Source: Lactarius indigo
Taxonomy: Eukaryota > Basidiomycota > Agaricomycetes > Russulales > Russulaceae
Length of the DNA: 64,000 nucleotides
Direction: 5' to 3'
NCBI GenBank assembly: GCA_025766275.1
Contig: JAFKAC010000056.1
Location: 248,001 to 312,000, forward strand
Positions 10,032-23,475 of the stretch are shown here, one piece after another. The stretch's first letter is position 1. Each line of letters begins with the position of its first letter. The notes under the pieces were generated by a model that saw only the letters and a program-made list of their open reading frames with translations, was not told where the DNA came from and searched no databases. Position numbers and translations under genes: made by a program.

Positions 10032-11326
10032 CTAAACAGCCCTGACCCTCGCCACGAGCGTCAGAATGCTATCGACGATGAACTTCCCAATCCGCATCTG
10101 CTTCGGAACAAAGTCATTCGCGACCATCCCACGACGTACAAAAGCATCCACCATCCCCGATCCCCACGCCAGGTGCCAGAACGTCGTCCAGAGCGTCCCG
10201 AGGAAGCCCGTCACCGGCTTGCCTGTCCACTCTTTCCATTTGCGCTCGCCGATGGTGGCGATCCCAAGCATGATGAAAAACCCGCCCGTGTGGATCCATT
10301 CCGTGCCGCGCCCGAGGCCCCAGAGCATCACGATGTGCATGTTGGCAGAGATGATGTACGCGCCCATGACGGAGCCATACCACCCCGCGACCTTCCTGCC
10401 GGGCCGCGCGCCAAACACGACGAACAGATGCCGGAAGAATTGATGCCAGCGCTTGCCCCAGAACTCGGTCACGGACATGGCCAACCACGGGCGATTCGCG
10501 ATGCGGGGCCACTGGGTCAACGATTGCCCGAACACGATCTGGCCCGTCAGCGCGCAGAACTGGTACATGATGTCGACGGAGGAGTAGATGAGAACCAGGC
10601 CGCAGACCGAGATGGACAGCACACGGAGGAAGTGGGGGAGTGGGTCGAGTGTATAATCGAAGATGGTGTCACCCTCGAGGCGATAGGCGGTCGGAATGAT
10701 AAGCGTTGCAACGTAGTGGGCGGCATCGAGCGAGGCGATCTTGACCAGGAGCTTGAAAAACTGGTGGGGGATCGATAATGGGGGGTTGGGATCTACGTAG
10801 AAAGGCTCGGATGACCAGGCCCAGCCGAGGCCACGGAAGTTGAACATGAGGTCGACCCCATCAACGAGGACGTTGGGGATGGTCGGCGGTCGTTCCTTGC
10901 GTGTCTTTTTCTCGAAATCCAAGGGCAATTCGTATCGCCTGAGAGGCTTATCGATGATGAACGTCCACTCGAAACACCTGAGTCCTATGGCCCACAGAGC
11001 AAGCTGATCCGCGATCATTAGACACGAATACAATTCTGACTCAAGCAGAAGACACTCACCACAAACATAAAGTTGAGAAAACTAATACGCAGGGCGTTCG
11101 AAAGCCCGAATGTGCTTGCCAAATACTGGGCAAGATCAAGTGTTACGGCCGAATTCCAAACCAGCCACTCGGTGACTGGGAGCAAAGCAAAGCGAAGCCA
11201 CAAAGTGCCGGGGAGCATGGCCATTACGCCGTGTGCATAGTAGCATAAAATGACGGGAGCGATGTCAGCCGGCGTAAGTTCTTTACGATGGTTTATACTG
11301 GGTATGAACGCGTATAGTTGATCCAT
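10032..11326 (-). CDS. Wax-synthase-like membrane O-acyltransferase, copy 3
   Basis: Third tandem copy. Without splicing the frame is broken near 11030, and the gene would look like a pseudogene in two pieces. With the intron inferred from all three copies (11004-11059, 56 nt, GTGAGT...GATCAG) exons 11060-11326 and 10032-11003 join in frame to a 412-residue protein collinear with copies 1 and 2. The motif RWHQFFRH and the hydrophobic helices are retained. The start is the ATG of MDQLYAF. An in-frame upstream ATG at 11380 is not conserved in the other copies. The homology to the unit leader ends at about 11517. Confidence 0.82.
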
Positions 11327-11517
11327 TGGGGATGACGAGGTCGGTCCTCCTTGGGAAAGGACTGAAAGATGATGTGGCAATAGTTATGTTGTAGTTAGTA
11401 GTGTTGTGTGGCCAAGGCCAGACGGTTGAACAGGCCTTGCTAGTGTGCGGTGTCTAGAGTGGGTGGGGGATCGGGTGTAAGCAGGACTTTGTTGATTGGG
11501 TGTTTATTGGGTTCGTT

Positions 11518-12367
11518 GGGGGCCCGGTTAATGTCCGGTCCGAAACACCGGAGCCATTGACGAGATCTCGGTCGAGGCCCTGACTCCGGCATCTGGAGTG
11601 GATCACCCTCCGCTCGTCGCAAGAACGAACACAGGGATTCGCTATGGAAGTAATGTTTCAGACTTTGTTTCAGAGATCGAGGAACTCTTTATATCGCAGT
11701 AACCTAGGTACGACCTCGGTGCTATGGGGGACGCCAGATGACTCATAGCTAAGCTTAGTGCAGTAGCCTATGCCACCCTCGAAGGTACAGTGGTACATGA
11801 CCCAGTCCGGAAGCCAAGCTTGGAGCTCGGACGTCGTCTGATCGAACCAACGTGCGAGATTACTGTACTGTATTCGTTGTTTCCGTTTTTGACCCTGTAT
11901 CGACCCTGTACATCGGCCCCTTGATCGACCCTGGAATTGTATGGCACGCCAGACTCGGCAAGGAATGTGTTGATACATACCTATGCGGATGAGTTGCACG
12001 CAAGAGGCCAACATATCTTCGTGGACTATTGTTTTATTTCCGTGTCTGAGTCGATTCTGGGATTGTGCTGACCTTTTACGAATAGTGCATGTACTTATTA
12101 CTATTACCCGGGCCAGAGCAAGCGCCAGGCACGCGGGTCCATGCACGTACCGAGACACGCATTGTTGCGTGGCTCGAATGCGCATACCTAAATGCTTTCA
12201 CCGTCTCACCTTCATTGTCTTACCACTAGGGTATTGTTCTCACATGTCCCATCTTAAGCCGTTCCTCATCTCGTGTTGTTCACGATATCTACGGTTACTG
12301 TACACGACAACACAGAGTCAACTTGAACCTGCATTGCAACACCTCTGGGCCCTCATTCTATCCCGAT
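11518..12367. other. Intergenic, nothing recognised
   Basis: No supported gene. Overlapping open frames on both strands have no motifs. The repeat-unit homology stops at GGGTTCGTT near 11517. Confidence 0.4.
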
Positions 12368-15300
12368 CTACGACTCAAAATCACTGCTCAAGGGACGAGC
12401 ATCTAAAACTCGACCGAGGTCCGTCCCACCGATACCCATCCCCTTCCTCCGTAACCCTGTCAACTTTTTGAACACAGATATCGCGCTGATGGAGAACGGC
12501 GAGCCTTCTCCCGTACGATACGCAGGAGGCACAAACCCATCAACCTCAACATGCTCCGCACCTGGATGCGCCATGTGTAGCGCAAGGAATTCACACACTC
12601 GTTGGTACTGCTCTCTGCTGTCAAAGTAAAGTTGGCCCGCGAATAGGTTCAGCTCGATTCGGAGGTATGCGGGCGCGACCCATTCACACGTTGGGGTCGA
12701 TGGGATGGTGTAGAAAGCGAGGTCAGAGAAGGACCGCATGGAGGCGGTGACCCGTGGCGCGTAAATATGCAGTCGGACCTTTCCGCTCTTGCGTATGGTA
12801 GGGAGTAGTTCGTTCGCCTCATGGGGGCTAATGACGATCGCGATGCTGTTCCTCCCAGATCCGCTCGATAAAACCCAATTGACGGGGCGGAGGTAGTCTG
12901 TCAAGTGCTCGATATTGGAGCACTGGGTAGTGATGGTGAAATCCATGGTCGCAAGTGGGGACGGGGACCATTCTGCCGTCGAATCCAGGGCCTTGTCGAT
13001 CCCAGTTTGGGAGAACAGTGGAATGATGTACTTGGAATGCATAGGGAGTGATCCAGTACGAGCGAAGTTGCGGAGGTCGTCGTGAATGATATGCTTTGCA
13101 GGGTGTACCTTTGGAGGAGGTTCGACATGACGTTCCCGCTCGGCCTCATGGTTCACCTCCCGCTCCTGTTCTTCCGCCATCCTAACGTCAGTCAACCGAG
13201 TTACTCCAAGATGTTCCAGCCGTTCGCGTAGAGATGGAATGCCGTTTATTTCGGGGCTTAACCCGGTGACCTGTACCTCTGGGGTTGGCTCGTACAATTC
13301 TTCTAACGTCCGGGACTCGCGCTGTAACCAGGAATCCCTCAAGATCCCCAGGTCTTCGCTCGAATCGTACTGCTTGTGCGCCGAAAATCGCCGGTGATGG
13401 TCGGCTCCTTGCTGCGCCCAGTGCGGGAGGTGGTGCCCAATATCCCAACAAGTCTCGTGCATGGCCCAACGGAGAATGTCAGTCACGCGTACGCCATTCT
13501 CTGACTCCTGACCTCTTGGAATAAGACCGCGAATGCGACGGTCGACTTCTCCTGGGGCAAAGAACATCACCGATTGCCCCTTCCCTAGCTGCCGCATCCG
13601 CATACACCCTACATCCGATTAGCCTGTGCATTCTCATCCGTGTAATGACTCACCTTGTAGTAGCCTATCTTTAGTGACCTTCGGCCCAAGCGTGACTGCC
13701 CCACGCGTCCCTCGAGGAAGCTTCAAATCCGTCCCTCGTGTATGTGCATCGTCAAGGTATACGATGCACTTGTCAAGCTGCCGATTGAACGGCGAAGAGA
13801 TGAGCGATTCGATCGTCCCATCCTGGGTGAGCACGGTGAGGTGATCCGATTCGTTGAAAAAGATAGCTGCTGAGACATGGGGTTTGAGGGAGAGCCAGCG
13901 TCGCGCCAACTCTTCATTCTGCAGCTCTAGCATTTGTGCTCCAACGTCCAATAACACCCGAATTTCGGGTTCGTGTCTAACTAGTCGCCGCAAGAAAGCC
14001 CCTGCGGCTTCGCGTTCGCCGTTGATACATTCGGTACACTCGTAGTGGTTATTTTCTGGCTGGAGAAGGTACTGCAAGACGAGCGCATTTGTGCTCAATT
14101 GGGAGACGGGGTCCTCCTGAGTTATTGATGTCGGCAAGAGATACCGGTTATCGTTTGTGCCGCTGAAACCCGTTGTCAAATTTGACTTGTCTTCTACCAG
14201 ATCCCAAGCTGACGTGGAAAGCTTGGACGGAAACTCCTTGGCCGCTCGAGGAAAGACTACTTGGGACAGATAAAAGTCTATGACTCTTGTGTTCCTCGAG
14301 AATAGCGGGAAAAGGTGTTCATTGATTTGAGTGTCGTCCTTTGTATTTACTCCATTAACCTGTCGCAGCGAAGTGGGAACGTGCTCCCCAAACTGGACCC
14401 ACTCGTCGTACTCCACGTCTGGATTGTCAAGCTTGGCGAGTAAATCAAAGCACTGAAGTACTTGTTGCTTTGTTAAGCCACCATAGTAATAGCTGAGACA
14501 GGTCAGTGCAATGGCTACGTCTGGGTGACCAAACTCTGCTCTCAAGCTTGGCACGTCCTATCTTTACTTTGAGCTATGTTCCTTCGATAGACCACTGGGC
14601 GGGCTTACCTTTGCACGATATGGCACAGCTAGTAACGTCCTACTTGGATCGAGCCCATAGTCCACTCTCCACCGGCGTTCCTTCAGCACGTAGTAGAGTA
14701 TCCCTTCTCCATCAATCAGGAGCCCACGGAGTAAAAGGATTCCGCTCCATAAGGTTGTTCCAGAACAGTGCGATTTGATGAACTCATGATCTTCGACAGA
14801 AACTTCCTTCTGGGTAATGAAGCGTCGGGTGGCCTCTCTAATCGAGGGTGAGAGAACGGCAAGCGGGAGGGTAGATAATGCGCCTCCGAGAGCATCCTCG
14901 ACAATGAGTGAAGATATCCGTCGAGAGGCCTCGCGTCCGAGAATTCGCATCGTGGGAAATCCTTTTTGAGACTGATCGAGCTCAAACATCTTCGTAAAAT
15001 TGGCGTGTAACCGCGCGGCATGTGCTCGTAATCGACTGAACACCTGCTGCGTTGTGGACCAGCGATTTGGGTGATCTTCAACAGGCATTTGCTCGCCCGC
15101 GGTGTAGACCAATTGATATCGAACGTGCAATATCTCGTCGCTCTCGTCGAGTACGTCGCGCGATACTTCAGCTAGCCATCTTTGCAAGTCTTTGAGCTCG
15201 TTGGTAGTTGAGAGTTTCTCGCGGTCTTTATGGGATGTCACGAGCGTATCGATGTACATGAGTTTCTGTGAGAGTAAATGTTCGGGTTGGACGACAAGAA

Positions 15301-18300
15301 CACCACCCTCTGCGGCGCATTGTCTATAGAGCGCGTTGATGTTTTGGACGACGGAGGCGCTCATTTGCAGATTTCTGGAGAACGGGACGTAGAAAATGCG
15401 TCGATCGGCGAGATCAGAAAGTCTGCTGAGTAGCATTTGGAACATTTGGTTAGAGAGCGACTTAAGAGTCACGATTCTCGCGAGGTTGGAACCGTCTGCC
15501 AGGGTTGCGGCGACGAGAGGTACAATAACGGACGACTTTCCCTCTCCCATGTTAAGCTGAAGCGATGCACTTCGTTGACACGTGGGAGATATCATCTCGC
15601 GTGCAATTGCGACTTGTAGCGGACGTGCCAAAAAGTTCGCGTCGATCTGACAACGCCGCTTGTTGGTGTTCGTACGGTTCACAATAAAACCAACTAACCT
15701 GTATCAGAAGCCAGTCTGGAGAGCAAACCATGGCTACATCCTCGCAGGCAGTTTCAGCTTCCTGAAGGAGTTCCTCGTCCCTGCATCTCAATGAAAGCTC
15801 GAGCAAACGCTGAGATTGCTGATATTTGAGGAACGATACCGCATAGCGAGTGATGGCGTGTTTCCACTGGTCAGCCAGCGTGTAGATTCGGCCCCTGGAC
15901 AGTTCTCGAAGGATGGATCGCGGCGTTATTCGAGGCCAAAGACCCGAAATGCTAAGGACATGTTCTAGTTTCTGAGATGGCGCTAGAACCTCTGAAAGCT
16001 TAGAAAATATTGCATCCTTCTCTTTAGAGCACGAGTCGCGATATTGGAGTAAAGCCTCCTGAGAAGGAACGTTGCGCTGAACAAGGGGAGAAGCCCCTTT
16101 TCTCAACAAGTCATTGAAACTCATGTCCAGATCTTCTCCATAGAGTTGTAGTAACGACTCCCGAGAATGTCGGAGCTCCTGGATAAGAGAACTGAGGCCA
16201 CCTTCCTTGATTGATGGCGGGTCACTTTCAGTCGCTCTCGCCACAGTAGAAGGCATAGCATCACCGGATGAAGGCCGTTTGCGAGTCAGTGGCCGTGGAA
16301 AGTTGGCTCGAGACACCAGTACTTCTCGAAGCGAAGGAAATAACGTTTTTGGCGGCCGAGCGTCAAACTGGGGAGAAAACGCGTAACGTGCTTTAGGGGG
16401 GGTACCGGTCTCGTAACGGCTTAAGATAGCTTGAAGACAATGTATATGGTCCTTGAAGTCAATATTCCGGGAAATGGATTGGAGGTAGGCCTCAACACTT
16501 GCTCTGCATCTTTGTACGTCGAACCACTGATGTGGAGGATTGCACCATATCTCGGGCCACCGTTCGACTGTTGACCGTGCGGCCTCTGACGCATTTTCGC
16601 TAATGGACTTGTCGTATTCTTGCTTTCGCTGCGTCTTAGCGGCCTTCTTGCTGGCGGTTGCTTGGACCTCCACAGTTGGGGCAGGGGTTCGCTCCATGGG
16701 AAGAGCAAACCGAGACATCAAATTCGCTAATCGCGCATGGTCCGGATACAAGCCGTCTGAAAGTTCATAGTGAGATGGCGGAGGGCGAGTGATACCACAG
16801 AGTCTTGTGTCCGTCGCAAAAATTAGAAGGAGTGGAATGATGCTCGCATTGGTCCCGCTAAATCTAGCAGCGGAAAGGCTGAAAGCCAACCTGATCTTGG
16901 AGTCTTGAGAATCGCCGTTTAGCGCCTCCTGACATATGTCGTATATTCGGAGCCAATCCTTCGCAGGATCGAAAGCAAGCCAGTACCGACTATATCGCAA
17001 GGAAATTTCGTTCTCTGCTGGGCCAAGTGATTTCCATGATTGCATCACGTCCCACAGCTTAAGCATATTTTTTCGAGCATTCCTTTTGCGAGAAAGATAA
17101 GGCCGGTCGTTCCAAACAGACCACGACATCCGGTAGGCAGCATTCCCAGGGCCTGGTTCATCGGCTACGTCCCTCGACTTGTAGACGACGTCCTTTGCAA
17201 TCGAAGACGAATGCTTCAAGTTTTGCAAGTCATGTGGGTGGTACACCTTGTTACGAGAGGCGGCGCGCTTCAGTAATGATAAGTCTTGAGGAGGTACTTC
17301 AAAAACGACGGGTTTGTCGTACAATGCTTCCATTGCGTGTGCGTGATCGAGTATCGAGAGCACAGCCAGGTGAAAGTCATGGTGCTGTGAAAGAATAGGG
17401 AGGTCGTTCCATTTCACCGTAACCATGGACTTGATGTGTGGTGGATAATACACTCTACCCGGTGTCAAGTTGCTCATGGAGTTCAAGAGTATTGCGTCGT
17501 CGTCGCCCAATCTTTGAAACGACAAAAAGGCGGCGCTTCGCAACATGTTCAGAGATTCTTCAGTCCCAGTGTGTCCGAGTAGCGGATCGGGGAGGCAATG
17601 ACCCGTAAGCGCGTGCAAATAGCATTGGTATAACTTGCTATGCAGGCTCACGTTTCCGGTGAGGCGTCCCAGATCGGTATCGATGGTATACTCATGCCAG
17701 TAGACATGTCGTGCTGTTCCTGTCTTGATGGAGACTCTGGAAAAATCTCCATCCAAACCGAACTCAATATCTCCCTGCGGAATGATGACCCTTCGCGGCA
17801 TCTCCGAAGAAATGTGGCTGGGGCACAAGACGAGTTGATTTCTGAGCCCAAACATGGTGCCACAAGACTGAAGTTTATCGACGACGTAGCCCGGCAAGCT
17901 TCGACACTCCAATTCTGAGTACTGATTAACGAAGAATGCGAGACGTAATCGGCTGAGGAAAGCCTCTAGTGCCTGATTTGTGCGCGTAACGATAATATGC
18001 TCCGGAGAATCGAGCGCAGAAAGGAGGCAGGATATCATTTGAAATGTGGAAGAATGAATGTCGATAAGATCTACTGGGGCGGTGTTACCTCCAGAAATCT
18101 TGCGGAACAGGGACCGAGTATCATCTGTATGGACAGTGAGTCGCCAAATAGACAGATCTGGAGTCCAGGGGGAATCGATAGGGCGGAATTCGACCTCTCC
18201 AGTGTCAAGGTCAAGCCAGTGTACGCAGTCATCCACGAAAGCCTTCGGGAAGTCGTCGGCGAATACTGCGCGTGGAACAAACTGGAAGAGTCGAGGATCT

Positions 18301-21300
18301 TCCGGTCGCCGAGAATGTAGGGTCAGATTTCCATCGCGCCGAGAAAAGAAGATCTTTAGCTTGTATTAGCTGCTGCACAACATCGACGATAACAATAGCC
18401 TACCTGGTGTCCATAGACATCCGATCGTGTCATAAATTCCATTTCAGGGATGTCAGCAGGAACTACGTCGAGAACCCTCTGCAAGGAGTACGTGAACATG
18501 CGTGAGTGGGTGCGGATAAGAATAACGATAACATTTACCGTTCCTAGGACGCTTGCGTAGGTTGAGTGTTGGATAATGTCTTGCGGCAGTCTTCCAAGGG
18601 GGTTTCCACCAATAAGTAATTGCCCTGTCAGTAGATTATAATGGACCTCCTGTCCACCTTCTACTGTACATAAGATCCACCGTGAGTTAGGCCTGGGAAG
18701 CGCATGCCAATTCGAAGTTGTCTGCCGGCGGAACCCGGGCCACAAACTTGCGATGCCGTTATCGAAGCCTAATGGGTTAGACCGTATACCTTCGCGGAGA
18801 TGTGGTTCGAGAAAATGAAGGAGGCGGCGATGTCGATTGAGAAGCCTGATGAGATAATCGTCTTCGAGAATCGATGGGGTATTGTCGTGTACAATTACTG
18901 CGCAATGCACGGCTATGGCGATATCGTTGTCGCTAGTAAGCGTCCAAGGGACGTGTTCTGTGCAAACATCATAGGTAGAGAAACACGTCGCGGCCAGTGT
19001 GCAGAGTCGTCGACGCAAGGTGGCGCGCGACGTTTCCTCTTCAGCCATGTCCAGCTTTGAACCAAGTTCGTCAATCCACTTACGTGCTACGCTTCGGGTC
19101 TTCCGCAGTAAAGTATACGCTCTTTCACGAATATCGTGATCACGAACAGCAGAGAGGAGGCGGCTGGTAAGAAGAGCTAGAGATAGAAGAACTAAGGCAC
19201 CTGCGGGCGGTGGAGGGTAGAGTCTAACATACCGATAGTCCTGGAGGTGACTTCCTCTATCCAGTTAGCTTCTATCCTTCCGAGAAGGCCCTCTAGTTCA
19301 TGTAGGAGCGTCCGCCCGAAGCTGGGAATGCCAAGATCGGTGTGCCACTCGCGTACGTCATCTGATAGTGGGCCAAGCTGCCAAGCTGCTTGAGTAATCA
19401 GTGTATGCACCTCCTCGCGGCGAAATGAGAGCGAGGGCGATGGCAGCTCCCTCGCCATATTGAGCCATTGCAAACGTGGCCCGCTACGCAATCCAGAAAA
19501 CGCCATGTACTCATGAGGGCTCAACTCCGGGGGGCAATCAGCCTGAGCAGCGATCACCTCATTAGAAGTATGGCGCGTATCAGAAACAAAGGAATGGATC
19601 TTGCTGTACGGAGATGACACAGGAATAGGAGGCGTGCAGAAGAGTGCAATGTTAGATTCAAGAAAGGGCCCCGCTGCCCAAAGTTTGGCCTTGCGGTCAT
19701 ACAATTTGAAAGATAGCCCGTTGTTGAGCAAAACACCAGAGTCATCGGCAGGAATCTGAACCTTCTTGTAATGCGTTTGATCGCAGAACGATTTAGTGGT
19801 GGATCCAATCGTAATCCGATGGTACTCGTGATGCACTGCCCACTTTCTCAGGCCAGAGAAGGCATCTAAGAGAAGCTCTGGCCAGTCAGTGTTTTCAGAA
19901 GGGTTGGGCATCCCGATGTCGCGGAGAATCTTGTAGGTTATCTCGCGCCACGCGGAAAATGCACGTGGTGGAGAAAGCTCGAATACTACCAATTGTGCTT
20001 GCACCGTCGCCTCTGGCAGTGGCCATTCAAAGGCGACAATCTTCAAGTTATTAGCCTTGTTGTCTTTTTTACACTTTTTACAACGACCATGAACTAAGTT
20101 CCCTTCGCGATCCTTGATGCAAGAGTGATCCATAATTGAGGCTGCATCCTTAAGTGACCGCCACTTTTTGTTCAGGACACGGAGTTCAGTACGCTTTTTC
20201 TCCCGCTGTTTCTCAGCATGTCGGTTAATCTCGACGTAAAGCTGTTGGAGTTTCGGAGAGTCACGGAAATACCGCACGGCGAACGACAATTCGGTGGCCT
20301 TGTCTGAGAAGATGGACGTCGTACAGGAAGTATCTTGATGCCGCTGTAAAATATACTCTTCAATAATCATGGCACGTCGCAGGGAGTCGGAACGATGAAG
20401 GAGTAGGGAATGAAGGAAATCTCGAGGAATTTCCGGTGAATATGACGTCAGGAGAGGACATTGTTTGGTGGTCAGCTTATCCAAAGCCATCCAAAGATCC
20501 ATGATGGTCAAAATCATAACCGAATTATCTTCGGGATTGGCGCCGTAGATATCCCTCGCGCTGACGTAATACTGCTCAATGCAGGACGCAATTACATCCG
20601 GAGCGCTCAGGGTGCTGTCGTGTTGAAGTGAACCAACCCAGGAGTCCAGATATCTCTCGACGGACAACTCGAAGTCTGCGAGAGCAGTGTGCTTCTCCTC
20701 TGCAACAGCCGCTGTGAGTCGGCCGTCTGAAAAACGATTGAAGTCGACTGTGTCAAGAAGACGGAGTGAGTGAGAAGGTTTGAATTGGTTCTGCGGGTAG
20801 CTGTGCGATATTGGACGAAGTGCATTTAGGAGGTAATGACGCGAATTCTTGAGAGTGATTGCTGTATCCCGGACGGCGTCCAGTTCCTCAGGGTGCCACG
20901 GCGGAGAAACAGACTCGCTTGCTTGGAAACTCGACCACCGGTCCTGAAGAAGGGTCTCGGACTCCTTTGCTGCGTCGAACACAGCTTGATAGACGCCGTC
21001 TGGAACAGCGGAGCCCAGCTTCGAGAGGCGTCGCGCCGTCTTGACCCTCATTAAGTGGAGCGTCTCACTTGGAAAGTGTCTTTGGATGCAAATTTGAAGG
21101 AGGTGGGTGTGAAAAAAGAGAATAAATGTTTTGTAAACGTCGCGGTCCAGGGATGTTTGAAGTGCCACCCTGATAACGAGCCATAGCGGCGATCGGCGCC
21201 AAGGTTTGTAAGCGCTTTTCCAAAGAACCTCATCCCCTATCCGTTTCGTGATACGATCTACAGAGGCCGGCTGACCAAAGCCTCTTAGAATCCCCACCAA

Positions 21301-21977
21301 TAGTTCGGATATATACCTTGGATGAGGGCTCTCGCGAACTTCGCGTACGGTGGATCCAGCCTTGACTACAGTCGCACCGGAATCTAACAGATCGACGTCC
21401 ATCTGGACGAGAAACGACGCGATCTCTTGAAGAAAACAGTCTTTCGAAAAGATATCGGAGGAGATCTGGACAGCGGGACCGGGGTAGGAGCAAAGGAGCT
21501 TTCCGGTGGTGGACATGACGTTGCTGGTTGGTGGGGAGACTTCGAATATCTCAAATCGAACATGGTCGATAAACATGCGAATAATGACAGCGGCATTCTG
21601 AGCTCGAACATGCATAACGAAGACATCTGAAAGTAAAGGTAAACGATAACACAACATCCAGGTGGCAATTTGAGCCCACCTCCGACAATGAGATCCGAGA
21701 AGGTGCCTTTCAGTTCCGCTTCTACTAGCGGTCCCTTCGCAGTCCAGTACATAGACTCCATCGTTTTTATCATATGAGTCCATGACTGCTGTTGGGAGGG
21801 CGATAGAAACTGGGGGAAAGCTCGAGCAGCTTGTATGAGGATGTGGCACAACGCCACATTGGTCCCGCGTTCGGCTTCCTCTGTCAGGGCCCGTTGGGGA
21901 AGCTTCGGGGGCAGAAATACGTGGTTAACAACTGAGAGCAAGACCTCGGAATCAAAGTCGTGCGGAGATATGGACAT
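12368..21977 (-). CDS. Giant DUF6606/DUF3638/DUF3645 protein (about 3,100 aa)
   Basis: One gene of seven exons: 21680-21977, 19233-21626, 18404-19176, 15699-18353, 14609-15646, 13654-14557 and 12368-13608. Introns of 53, 56, 50, 52, 51 and 45 nt all close in phase and give 3,100 residues, the size typical of this fungal family. The N-terminus has the DUF6606 signature VVNHVFLPPKLPQ. A Cys/His cluster (HGRCKKCKKD) lies near residue 620. DUF3638, with the P-loop-like QLNMGEGKSS, is near 2070. DUF3645 (SYYYGGLTKQQV) is near 2405. The C-terminus has MRMRQLGKGQSVMFFAP and the terminal LRRKGMGIGG region. Databases often label such proteins ubiquitinyl hydrolase 1, but the biochemical role is not established. 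The ATG at 21977 (MSISPHDF) was chosen because the upstream frame has no ATG. Acceptors of introns 2 and 3 have in-frame alternatives. Confidence 0.9.
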
Positions 21978-23475
21978 TTCGTTGGTTGAGAGAGGGGAAT
22001 GAATACGACAATAGGAGACCGGGCTTATATCTCGCCACAAATCCTGCACATGACCTGTAGGCGCTAGGCGTTACCGGAGAAATGGAAACATTACGGGAAG
22101 AAACATTACGGGAATGGATTAGCATGAGCAACAATGGTTCGGAACTATTGCGTTTTTCATGTCTTCCAATGCCGATAGTAGATTGTGACAAATACTCGTT
22201 CGTGGTGTCAGCGAATGATCCGGTCTGGTTTCAATAGTCCGCCCTGTAAATTCCAGGTCAAAGTGTGAAAGTTTCCGTATCATGAAAAAGTCACAGACCA
22301 CTGTAGATGTCCTATCGCAATGTAAGACGATGGGCCAGATATAACGTGAATCCACGTACGGCGCGATGTCACTGAAAGTGAGTTCGAAGAGTTGTCGTGT
22401 CTTCAACTATCCAGCGCTGATGCGCTGATGACTCAGAGCGCTGATGTAGTATAGAGCAACACCCAGACCGTTGAGCTGGTATACAGAGTGCATATATCAG
22501 TATATTCCTAATATCTAGGTAGGCATGGAACTATAGCACCGTAAATTTATGGAGCTCTAGAGAACTGAAGCTGAAGTTGAAACTGCACTGCGACTCAGCT
22601 TGAAGTCCCACAGCCCGGGAGACTCGGAACGGCAGCCGTGACGCTCGCAAAGTCCACAAATTCGTCATGATGTGCCACGTCATTTTCACCTGGCCATGGG
22701 TACTCAAACTTGAAAGATTGAACGCTGGATGCCTACTCAGGTGATCCTCGACGTTTCTATCCGCGGGTCGAGTTGATCGTCCTCCCACGCCTTGCATGCT
22801 CACTGGCACATCATTGTCTTCCCACACTCCTCCATTCATTAGGTCGAGCGGTGGATGTGCAAAGTTGGGGCCAGGTTCTGTGGGTCCAGTATGAGGTAGG
22901 AGGAGCCTGAGTAACTATTTACTATGGATCTCCCATGCTGGAGGAATGGTGGATAACGAGGGGCAAGCAAGCATACAACACTCATACAAAATGTGAAGCC
23001 CGACATGAATACTCGATGCTGTAGATACCTATGGGAGTATAAGGTTGAACACGTCGACCCAAGGGAAAGACGGAGACAAGGATAACGAGGAAGATAATCG
23101 ATAATTCACGCGGTAGTGACAAATCGACGAATGGATCGGGGATCGATACGGACGCAATGCACACACGGATGGAGGAGGATAATAGGGTCAGTCCGAAGGC
23201 TGATACCCTTTGTGAGGCCAGGCTCTAAGCCTTGTATACAAGCAGAGTACGTATTAGAGGTGTCTATAAGGGGGGCGATGCGTGACAGCGAGGCTCGGTG
23301 GCGTTGGTATCATGATCGACGCTGAGGTGTCCGTAGGTGTCGGGCGAACGTAGGATAGTACTGATCCTTACAATGCGTACTATTTTTCTCTTACCAACTG
23401 TTGTAGCATGCACAGCCTCCGCGAGGGATATGTCGACGCCCAAAGCTAGTCTGTTAAGTCTGATGCGCGTAAACA
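21978..23475. other. Intergenic, nothing recognised
   Basis: It contains the promoter of the giant gene and the 3' end of the sedolisin gene. Minus-strand open frames at 22119-22406 and 22531-22839 have reasonable composition but no motif or splice support, so I did not call them. Confidence 0.4.

Larger units (their letters stand above)
3750..11517. repeat. Tandem triplication of an acyltransferase gene unit
   Basis: Three direct copies of one unit (gene plus flanks) follow each other. Landmarks are the string CACGGAACGACCCGG (about 3757, 7324 and 9848), the 3' flank with AACATGTTCAG, the gene itself, and a shared 5' leader ending near 11517. Gene 3' ends are 2,307 and 2,524 bp apart. Unit 1 carries an extra 1.26 kb insertion between its left flank and gene. 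The spacers after genes 1 and 2 carry a short element in opposite orientations. Confidence 0.85.

Noticed and set aside
10032..11380. Third acyltransferase copy as a frameshifted pseudogene
   Set aside because: A 56 nt intron at the position inferred from all three copies restores a full-length protein.
22119..22839. Two minus-strand open frames between the giant gene and the sedolisin
   Set aside because: Composition is acceptable, but there is no motif, no consistent splice joining and no homology within the window.
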